This document shows positions 7,890 to 14,065 of a stretch of 27,038 nucleotides of DNA, piece after piece. The first letter of the stretch is position 1. Every line of letters begins with the position of its first letter. A model generated the notes under the pieces. That model did not search any database, was not told the origin of the DNA, and saw only the letters and a list, made by a program, of their open reading frames with translations. The translations under genes and the position numbers were made by a program. Origin of the DNA: UBA11136 sp964482135 (lineage in GTDB: Bacteria > Pseudomonadota > Alphaproteobacteria > UBA11136); assembly GCA_964482135.1 (NCBI GenBank), contig CAYZWF010000029.1, positions 1-27,038 of the forward strand, written 5' to 3'.

Positions 7890-10037
7890 ATGGCACAAAC
7901 CACAGAAAGCCCGGCACCTGAGAAAGCCGGGGAGAATGCCCGGAACGAGTCCGGTTTCCGGCTCGATTCCGAGTTCACCCCCGCCGGCGACCAGCCCCAG
8001 GCCATCGCGGCGCTGATTGCCGGGCTCGAGGCGCGCGAGCGCGAACAGGTGCTGTTGGGCGTCACCGGCTCGGGCAAGACCTTCACCATGGCCCATGTGA
8101 TCGCCGCCACCGGCCGCCCGGCGCTGGTGCTGGCCCCCAACAAGACCCTGGCGGCCCAGCTTTACGGCGAGATGAAGGGCTTCTTCCCCAACAACGCGGT
8201 GGAATATTTCGTCTCCTATTACGATTACTACCAGCCCGAGGCCTATGTGCCGCGCTCCGATACCTTCATCGAGAAGGAATCCTCGGTCAACGAACAGATC
8301 GACCGCATGCGCCATTCCGCCACCCGCGCCTTGCTGGAACGCCGCGACGTGGTGATCGTGGCCTCGGTGTCCTGCATTTACGGCATCGGCGACGCCGAGA
8401 CCTATTCCTCCATGACCGTGACCTTGGAAAAGGGCCAGCAGCTCAACCGCAACGATTTGCTGCGGCGGCTGGTGGAGCTGCAATACCGCCGCAACGACAC
8501 CGATTTCCAGCGCGGCGCTTTCCGTGTGCGCGGCGACGGCGTGGAAATCTTCCCCGCCCATCTCGAAGACCTGGCCTGGCGGCTGTCCCTGTTCGGCGAC
8601 GAGATCGACACCATCACCGCCTTCGACCCGCTCACCGGCGAGAAGACGCAGGCCCTGGACTCCATCACGGTCTATCCCAACAGCCATCACGTGACGCCCA
8701 AGCCCACATTACAGAAGGCGGTGAAGACCATCCGCCTGGAACTGGCTCAGCGGCTGGCGGAATTCCGCGACAAGGGGCAGTTGCTGGAAGCTGAACGGCT
8801 GGAACAGCGCACCAATTTCGACCTCGAGATGATCGAGGCCACCGGAGCCTGCGCCGGTATCGAGAACTATTCCCGCCACCTCACCGGGCGCAAGCCGGGC
8901 CAGCCGCCGCCCACCCTGTTCGAATACCTGCCCGAGGACGCGGTGCTGGTGGTGGATGAGAGCCACGTCACCGTGCCCCAGCTCGGCGGCATGTACCGCG
9001 GCGATGCCAGCCGCAAGACCACGCTCGCCGAATACGGCTTCCGCCTGCCCTCCTGCCTCGATAACCGGCCGCTGAAATTCGAGGAATGGGACGCCATGCG
9101 GCCGCAGACCATGTTCGTCTCGGCGACGCCGGGGCCGTGGGAGCTGGAACGCACCGAGGGCGTCTTCATCGAACAGCTGGTGCGGCCCACCGGGCTCATC
9201 GATCCGGTATGCCTGGTGCGCCCGGTGGAGACCCAGGTGGATGACCTGATGGCCGAATGCCGCGAGGCGGCGGCGAAGAAGCAGCGCGTGCTGGTGACCA
9301 CGCTCACCAAGCGCATGGCCGAGGATCTCACCGAATACCTGCACGAGGCCGGGGTCGCGGCGCGCTATATGCATTCCGACATCGAGACCCTGGAGCGTAT
9401 CGAGATCATCCGCGATCTGCGGCTCGGCGTCTTCGACGTGCTGGTGGGCATCAATTTGCTGCGCGAGGGACTGGATATTCCCGAATGCGCGCTGGTGGCC
9501 ATTCTCGACGCCGACAAGGAGGGCTTCCTGCGCTCCAAGACCTCGCTGGTGCAGACCATCGGGCGGGCCTCCCGCCATGTGGAGGGCCGGGTCATCCTTT
9601 ACGCCGACAGGATAACGGAGTCTCTGGACTACGCCCTGGCCGAGACGGCGCGCCGCCGCGAGAAACAACAGGCCTATAACGCCGCCAACGGCATCACTCC
9701 GGAATCGGTGAAGAAAGCCATCGGCGACATCCTCGGCAGCGTCTATGAACAGGACCATGTGACGGTGGGGTTGGGCGAGGACGGCGAGGAGCATCTGGTG
9801 GGCGCCAATCTCAAGACCCATCTGGCGGGGCTGGAGAAACGCATGAAGACGGCGGCGGGTGATCTGGAATTCGAAGAGGCGGCGCGGTTGCGCGACGAAA
9901 TCAGGCGGCTCGAGGCCGACGACCTGGGGCTGGCCACGGAGCAGGGGCCAAAGAGAGCTGGTGGGCGTTCGCAATTCGGCCGCGCCGGGGCCAAGCCGCG
10001 CCGGAAGAAGAAGGGGAAATCCCAGCGGCGGGGGTAG
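7890..10037 (+). CDS. uvrB: UvrABC excision-repair subunit B
   Basis: A 715-residue UvrB, the damage-verifying helicase-like subunit of nucleotide excision repair; it receives the lesion from UvrA and recruits UvrC. Motifs in order: GVTGSGKT Walker A (57-64), the beta-hairpin region FVSYYDYYQPEAYVP (~108-122), VDESHVT motif II, SATPGPWE, the helicase C-terminal GINLLREGLDIPE and TIGRASRHVEGR motif VI, and a UVR coiled coil (LEFEEAARLRDEI) near the C-terminus that contacts UvrC. It is longer than E. coli UvrB (673) because of an N-terminal extension of ~20 residues and a basic KPRRKKKGKSQRRG tail. The start ATG lacks an obvious Shine-Dalgarno and follows a small hairpin. uvrA is absent; uvrC lies 4 kb downstream. 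Confidence 0.98.
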   Translation: MAQTTESPAPEKAGENARNESGFRLDSEFTPAGDQPQAIAALIAGLEAREREQVLLGVTGSGKTFTMAHVIAATGRPALVLAPNKTLAAQLYGEMKGFFPNNAVEYFVSYYDYYQPEAYVPRSDTFIEKESSVNEQIDRMRHSATRALLERRDVVIVASVSCIYGIGDAETYSSMTVTLEKGQQLNRNDLLRRLVELQYRRNDTDFQRGAFRVRGDGVEIFPAHLEDLAWRLSLFGDEIDTITAFDPLTGEKTQALDSITVYPNSHHVTPKPTLQKAVKTIRLELAQRLAEFRDKGQLLEAERLEQRTNFDLEMIEATGACAGIENYSRHLTGRKPGQPPPTLFEYLPEDAVLVVDESHVTVPQLGGMYRGDASRKTTLAEYGFRLPSCLDNRPLKFEEWDAMRPQTMFVSATPGPWELERTEGVFIEQLVRPTGLIDPVCLVRPVETQVDDLMAECREAAAKKQRVLVTTLTKRMAEDLTEYLHEAGVAARYMHSDIETLERIEIIRDLRLGVFDVLVGINLLREGLDIPECALVAILDADKEGFLRSKTSLVQTIGRASRHVEGRVILYADRITESLDYALAETARRREKQQAYNAANGITPESVKKAIGDILGSVYEQDHVTVGLGEDGEEHLVGANLKTHLAGLEKRMKTAAGDLEFEEAARLRDEIRRLEADDLGLATEQGPKRAGGRSQFGRAGAKPRRKKKGKSQRRG

Positions 10038-10121
10038 GGAGCCGCAAAGTGGGGGCCGGAGCAGGGCCACGTAAGTGGAAGAAACATGGAGAAAAGTGTC
10101 ACACCCGCCCGAAACGCCCTG

Positions 10122-10149
10122 TTCGACCGTTCTTTTTCTCCGCTAGAAT
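10122..10149 (+). promoter_or_regulatory. Candidate sigma70-type promoter for the DUF1538 operon
   Basis: TTCGAC (10122-10127), a 16-nt spacer and TAGAAT (10144-10149, five of six consensus) lie in the 190-nt gap between uvrB and the first DUF1538 gene. This suggests the operon has its own promoter and is not read only from uvrB. I saw no terminator after uvrB, so read-through remains possible. Confidence 0.4.
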
Positions 10150-10227
10150 AGGGGGCGCTACTTTCGCCGCTGTCGCCGCGTTGCTTCTGCCGCGCCCGCG
10201 ACACCATCTGGGGAGCCGCCGACCGCC

Positions 10228-10962
10228 ATGGGCAGGGCATTGACCTCCTTTCTGCGTCTTATGGGCGGTGCCTGCCGCGATATTCTTCCTATTATCCTCG
10301 TCATTGCCTTCTTCCAGATTTTCGTTCTCGAACAGCCGTTGCCCAATTTGGGCGCCATCATCACGGGCATGGTGCTGGTGATCCTGGGGCTCGCCCTGTT
10401 CGTCCAGGGGCTGACGCTGGGCCTGTTCCCCATCGGCGAATCCATGGGCGGGGCCTTCGCCGAGAAAGGCAGCCTGTTGTGGCTCATGGCCTTCGCCTTC
10501 GCGCTGGGCGCCGGCACCACGGTGGCGGAACCGGCGCTGATCGCGGTGGCGGGCGAGGCGGCGCTGACCGCGGCCGATGCCGGGCTGATCGAGGAAACCG
10601 AGGCCGCCATGAAGTCCTATGCCGGAGGCTTACGCTATACGGTGGCGGTGTCGGTGGGGGTGGCCCTGGTGATCGGGGTATGGCGCATTTTGAAGGGCTG
10701 GCCGCTGCCCTATCTGATTATCTCGGGCTACCTGATCGTGGTGGTGCTGACTTTCTTCGCGCCTCCGGAAATCGTTGGTATCGCCTATGATTCCGGCGGC
10801 GTCACCACATCCACCGTGACGGTGCCGCTGGTGACCGCGCTGGGGCTGGGTCTGGCCACCGTGATCAAGGGCCGCAACCCCATGATCGACGGCTTCGGGC
10901 TGATCGCCTTCGCCAGCCTGACGCCGATCATTTTCGTCCTCGTCTACGGCATGTGGAGCTAG
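10228..10962 (+). CDS. DUF1538 family membrane protein A (putative cation antiporter subunit)
   Basis: A 244-residue polytopic inner-membrane protein. Hydrophobic spans are near residues 18-34, 42-68, 82-108, 136-154, 160-178, 184-212 and 222-242. Two Thr-Thr motifs, GAGTTVAEPALIAV (94-107) and SGGVTTSTVTVPLV (189-202), sit in matching positions of two halves. VLEQPLPNLGAIITG in the first half resembles LKGWPLPYLIISGYL in the second, suggesting an internal repeat. I assign it to DUF1538 from recognition of these motifs. I recall a report that a paired DUF1538 locus (umpA/umpB) in Halomonas behaved as a two-component Na+(Li+,K+)/H+ antiporter; I cannot confirm it here. Its stop overlaps the region where the paralogue starts, and a PII-like and a CBS gene follow. 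Transport is inference. Confidence 0.8.
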   Translation: MGRALTSFLRLMGGACRDILPIILVIAFFQIFVLEQPLPNLGAIITGMVLVILGLALFVQGLTLGLFPIGESMGGAFAEKGSLLWLMAFAFALGAGTTVAEPALIAVAGEAALTAADAGLIEETEAAMKSYAGGLRYTVAVSVGVALVIGVWRILKGWPLPYLIISGYLIVVVLTFFAPPEIVGIAYDSGGVTTSTVTVPLVTALGLGLATVIKGRNPMIDGFGLIAFASLTPIIFVLVYGMWS

Positions 10963-10967
10963 AGCGG

Positions 10968-11756
10968 ATGCTTTACGATTTCCTCTCCATATTGGGAGAT
11001 ACGATCCTCGACGTGGCCCCCATCATCGCGATCCTGTTCGGCTTCCAGCTCCTGGTGCTGCGGCGCAAGGTGCCGCATCTGCAAATGGTGTGCGTGGGCT
11101 TCGTTCTGGTGGTTCTGGGGCTGGCCCTGTTCCTGGTGGGGCTGGAGGAGGCCCTGTTCCCGCTGGGTAAGTCCATGGCCCTGCAATTGACCCAGAAGGC
11201 CTATGTGGACGCAGCCGATATCACCACCATCGGGGCCATCGCCTGGTACCATTATATGTGGGTCTATCTGTTCGCCGCGGCCATCGGCTTTTCCACCACC
11301 ATCGCCGAACCGGCGCTGATCGCGGTGAGCCTCAAGGCGAGCGAGAATTCCGGCGGCGGATTAAGCGCCTGGGGTCTGCGCGTGGCGGTGGCGGTGGGCG
11401 TGGCCGCGGGCGTGGCGCTGGGCACCTTCCGTATCGTCACCGGGCTGCCGCTGCATTATTTCATTATGGCCGGTTATGGGGTGGTCATCGTCCAGACCAT
11501 CTTTGCCCGCAAATGGATCATTCCCCTGGCTTATGATTCCGGCGGCGTCACCACATCCACCGTGACGGTACCGCTGGTGGCGGCGCTGGGGCTGGGCTTG
11601 GCGGGCGCGGTGCCGGGGCGTTCGCCCCTGATTGACGGCTTTGGCCTGATCGCCTTCGCCAGCCTGTTTCCAATAATGACCGTGATGGGATACGCTCTGC
11701 TCGGCGATTGGCGCGCGCGCAGGAGCACTCCCTCCGAGGAGGAGAAAAAACCATGA
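10968..11756 (+). CDS. DUF1538 family membrane protein B (putative antiporter subunit)
   Basis: A 262-residue paralogue of the preceding gene with the same two-half layout: FSTTIAEPALIAV in the first half, YDSGGVTTSTVTVPLV in the second, then GFGLIAFASL. It differs by an extra ~25-residue segment before the first TT motif (around YVDAADITTIGAIAWYHYMW) and a charged C-terminus (STPSEEEKKP). The ATG at 10968 has GGAG 9 nt upstream, and that GGAG overlaps the end of gene A; a GTG at 10953 would overlap gene A further. The two are probably translated in fixed proportion and form a heteromer, which is inference. Its last codons overlap the PII-like start. A 38-bp stretch is identical to gene A (see findings). 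Confidence 0.8.
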   Translation: MLYDFLSILGDTILDVAPIIAILFGFQLLVLRRKVPHLQMVCVGFVLVVLGLALFLVGLEEALFPLGKSMALQLTQKAYVDAADITTIGAIAWYHYMWVYLFAAAIGFSTTIAEPALIAVSLKASENSGGGLSAWGLRVAVAVGVAAGVALGTFRIVTGLPLHYFIMAGYGVVIVQTIFARKWIIPLAYDSGGVTTSTVTVPLVAALGLGLAGAVPGRSPLIDGFGLIAFASLFPIMTVMGYALLGDWRARRSTPSEEEKKP

Positions 11757-12103
11757 AATTCAAGCTGATCATGACGCTGGTGAGCGACGACAAGACCGAA
11801 GAGGTCTTGCAGGCGGCGCGCGATGCCGGGGCCACCGGCGCCACCATGATTTCCAGCGCCCGCGGCGAGGGGCTGGAACCGCCCAAGACCTTTCTCGGTC
11901 TTTCCGTCAGCGGCCAGAGGGACGTATTACTGTTCCTGGTGGAAGGCCATTTGAGCCGCGATATCATGGAAACCATCGCCACCGCCGGGGCCTTTTACGA
12001 GGAGCCGGGCAGCGGTATCGCCTTTCAGATGGACATCGAGGACGCCGTCGGCCTGGAATCGCAAATTCCCGCCCTTTTCGCAGAGATCGAGGACAAGATA
12101 TGA
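11753..12103 (+). CDS. Divergent PII-like (GlnB-family) signalling protein
   Basis: A 116-residue ferredoxin-like-fold protein recognisable as PII family from its beta-alpha-beta start (MKFKLIMTLVSDDKTEEVLQAARDAGATG is the family pattern; key residues MKFKLIM and GATGATMISS). PII proteins are trimeric cytosolic sensors of adenine nucleotides and 2-oxoglutarate or other ligands that bind membrane transporters. The T-loop region (about residues 36-55, GEGLEPPKTF) has no Tyr equivalent to the uridylylated Tyr51, and the canonical GDGKIF B-loop is replaced by EPGSGIAF. It is therefore not an ordinary GlnB/GlnK and its ligand is open. The ATG overlaps the previous stop (ATGA) and is preceded by GAGGAGGAG. 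Position beside a transporter-like pair parallels glnK-amtB and sbtB-sbtA. Confidence 0.78.
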   Translation: MKFKLIMTLVSDDKTEEVLQAARDAGATGATMISSARGEGLEPPKTFLGLSVSGQRDVLLFLVEGHLSRDIMETIATAGAFYEEPGSGIAFQMDIEDAVGLESQIPALFAEIEDKI

Positions 12104-12546
12104 CCAAGAAACACATTACCACCGCCGGTGAGGTCATGACGCCGGGTATCCATGTGGTGGAAGGCGTGGCTACCGTGCGCGAGGCCATTGACCTCATGAA
12201 CATGCACAGCGTGAGTTCGCTGGTTATCAACCGCCGCCACGAAGGCGACGAGTTCGGTATCATCGTCATCGAGGATATCGCCAAGAAGGTGATCGACAGG
12301 GGCCTGTCTCCTGATCGCACCAATGTCTACGAGATCATGTCGAAGCCGGTGGTGACGGTGGACGCCAATATGGACATCCGCTATGCCATCCGCCTGTTGG
12401 GGCGTCTTGATCTGTCGCGCATTCTCGTTACCGACGGGGTGGAGCTGGTGGGGATGGTGACGCTGCGCGATATGGTGCTGCGCTTCGTGGAACCGGAAAC
12501 CGGGGACAGCGCCGGCGGCGCCGACGTTGAAAAGAAGGATTCCTGA
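12100..12546 (+). CDS. Tandem CBS-domain (Bateman) protein
   Basis: A 148-residue protein made almost entirely of two CBS motifs: VMTPGIHVVEG to GIIVIEDIAKKVI (about residues 13-65) and IMSKPVVTVDANMDIRYA to GMVTLRDMVLRFV (about 80-132). A short acidic/Gly C-terminus follows. CBS pairs bind adenosyl ligands (AMP, ADP, ATP, SAM, cyclic dinucleotides in some cases) and gate attached or partner enzymes and channels. The ATG overlaps the PII-like stop (ATGA). With the PII-like protein this gives the operon two likely adenine-nucleotide sensors for one membrane pair. Ligand and partner are not determinable from sequence. Confidence 0.88.
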   Translation: MTKKHITTAGEVMTPGIHVVEGVATVREAIDLMNMHSVSSLVINRRHEGDEFGIIVIEDIAKKVIDRGLSPDRTNVYEIMSKPVVTVDANMDIRYAIRLLGRLDLSRILVTDGVELVGMVTLRDMVLRFVEPETGDSAGGADVEKKDS

Positions 12547-12575
12547 GGCTTTTTTGAAAAGGGCCGCGTTTAGCC

Positions 12576-13385
12576 ATGTCTGAAACTCCCGCTGAAACCC
12601 CCTCAGGCGACATCACCTTCGCGCCGCCGCCCAGGGCCGCCCTGGTCACCGGCGCGGCCCACCGCATCGGCCGCGCTATCGCTCTCGGTCTGGCTGGTGA
12701 TGGCTGGGCGGTGGCCGTGCATTACAGCCGTTCAAAGTCACAGGCCAAGGAAGTGGTGGACGAGATCACCGGGGCCGGCGGCCGCGCCGTGGCCCTGGCC
12801 GCCGATCTTACCGACGAGGGCGAAGCGGCGGATCTGGTGCCCCGCGCGGCAGCCACGCTGGGGCCGCTGGGCTGTCTCGTCAATAATGCCTCGCAATTCG
12901 AGGCCGACGACCCGGCCACCGCCACCCGGGAAAGCTGGGATACCCATATGGAGGTCAACCTGCGCGCGCCCTTTGTACTGACACAGGGCTTCGCCGCACA
13001 GATGCCCGCCGACACCAGTGGCTGTGTCATCAACATTATCGACCAGAGGGTGTGGAACCTTACCCCCTTTTTCACCACCTACACCCTGAGCAAGGCGGGA
13101 CTGTGGACCCTGACCCAAACCCTGGCCCAGGCCCTGGCGCCGCGCATCCGCGTCAACGCCATCGGTCCCGGCCCGACCCTGGCCAGCGCCCGCCAAACGC
13201 AAGCCCAGTTCACCCGCCAGTGGCAGTCGACACCGCTGCAGCGCCACACCCCGACGGAGGAAATCTGCGCCGCCGTGCGTTTTCTGCTTTCCGCCCCGGC
13301 CATGACGGGACAGATGGTGGCGCTGGATGGTGGCCAGCATTTGGGCTGGGCACAGCTTGACCGCGATTATCTGCCAGAGGAATAA
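12576..13385 (+). CDS. SDR oxidoreductase, pteridine-reductase/FolM-like
   Basis: A 269-residue classical short-chain dehydrogenase. The cofactor motif TGAAHRIGRAIA (25-36) is of the TGxxxRxG type found in PTR1 and FolM rather than the usual TGxxxGxG; the Arg favours NADPH. Other motifs are LVNNASQFE, the catalytic Tyr169-x3-Lys173 in TYTLSKAGL, and Asp156 in place of the usual Ser (INIIDQR), again as in pteridine reductases. A dihydrofolate- or dihydromonapterin-reductase role is plausible but unproven. It begins 29 nt after the CBS gene and may be read from the same transcript, though it has no evident link to that system. A hairpin terminator follows. Confidence 0.8.
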   Translation: MSETPAETPSGDITFAPPPRAALVTGAAHRIGRAIALGLAGDGWAVAVHYSRSKSQAKEVVDEITGAGGRAVALAADLTDEGEAADLVPRAAATLGPLGCLVNNASQFEADDPATATRESWDTHMEVNLRAPFVLTQGFAAQMPADTSGCVINIIDQRVWNLTPFFTTYTLSKAGLWTLTQTLAQALAPRIRVNAIGPGPTLASARQTQAQFTRQWQSTPLQRHTPTEEICAAVRFLLSAPAMTGQMVALDGGQHLGWAQLDRDYLPEE

Positions 13386-13420
13386 ACCGGGGGAATAAAC
13401 CGCTGCGTCCTTTTTATAGG

Positions 13421-13453
13421 GAGCCGGTCTATTCTTCGGGCGGGCTCTTTTTT
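13421..13453 (+). terminator. Rho-independent terminator after the SDR gene
   Basis: GAGCCG (13421-13426) pairs with CGG-G-CTC (13441-13447, one bulged G) and is followed by TTTTTT. It ends the uvrB/DUF1538/SDR stretch ahead of the long intergenic region. Confidence 0.6.
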
Positions 13454-14065
13454 GCGGAGCGGAAGACGCTGTTCCCGGTTGTTCCCCGCCCCTCCCCTCG
13501 TGCCGGCCCCGGAGAGGCGCTTGTAAAAAGCCCGTGTAAACAAAATGTTAAGGGTATTTTTTTACGCCGGACAGAAAAGTTGTGCACAGCGCCACTGGAA
13601 GCCGGGGATTTATCATAAAAATAGTGGTAAAAAGCTACTAAATATGGGTTTGTTTCCACTTGACTTTTAATTCGCTAATGAAAATCAATACGTTAATATT
13701 GATGCTCAAAAAATAGGCATTTATGTGAAAACCCAACTCTATCTAGGGGAAAATGTCTGCGGGGAGGGGTTGTCAACAAAGTTATCCACAAGTTTCGTGG
13801 ATAGTATTTTTTTGCTTCCTCCCTTCCAAAGCCATATCAATAAGTTAGTCTTTTCGGGAAGGCCCGGACGGGGCTCGCGCGGGATCTGACGACATGGAGT
13901 TCTCCCCCCGGTATGGCCCCGATCTGACCCAGGGGGGCCGGGCGGGAGCGTTCCGGACGGGCTTTTTGGACCGTGCCGGACTTTGGTTGGATAGAGGGGC
14001 CGGCGCGATGGCTCTTTTCCCGAGTGGGGCAAGAGGGGTGGCGGAACAGTGGAAGCAAACCGTAA
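13454..14065. other. Long intergenic region, AT-rich in its centre, with DnaA-box-like sites
   Basis: About 610 nt without a convincing gene. From ~13530 to ~13850 the composition turns markedly AT-rich compared with its surroundings. It holds a consensus DnaA box TTATCCACA (13782-13790), followed by an inverted imperfect copy; TATCCAC 13783-13789 and GTGGATA 13797-13803 form a 7-bp dyad. It also holds TTGTGCACA (13580-13588), one mismatch from the box, and a perfect ATCAATA-N6-TATTGAT dyad (13684-13703). From 13860 to the uvrC ATG it returns to GC-rich. Short open frames here look spurious. It may be a replication-related or regulatory region; it must also contain the uvrC promoter, which I could not place confidently. 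Confidence 0.5.

Noticed and set aside
8709..10070. A 453-residue antisense frame opposite uvrB
   Set aside because: A His/Gly/Leu-rich composition typical of the complement of GC-rich coding DNA; uvrB explains the region.
13471..13484. GTTC-N6-GTTC, like an alphaproteobacterial LexA box
   Set aside because: The spacer is 6 rather than 7 nt, and it lies ~580 nt from the uvrC start.
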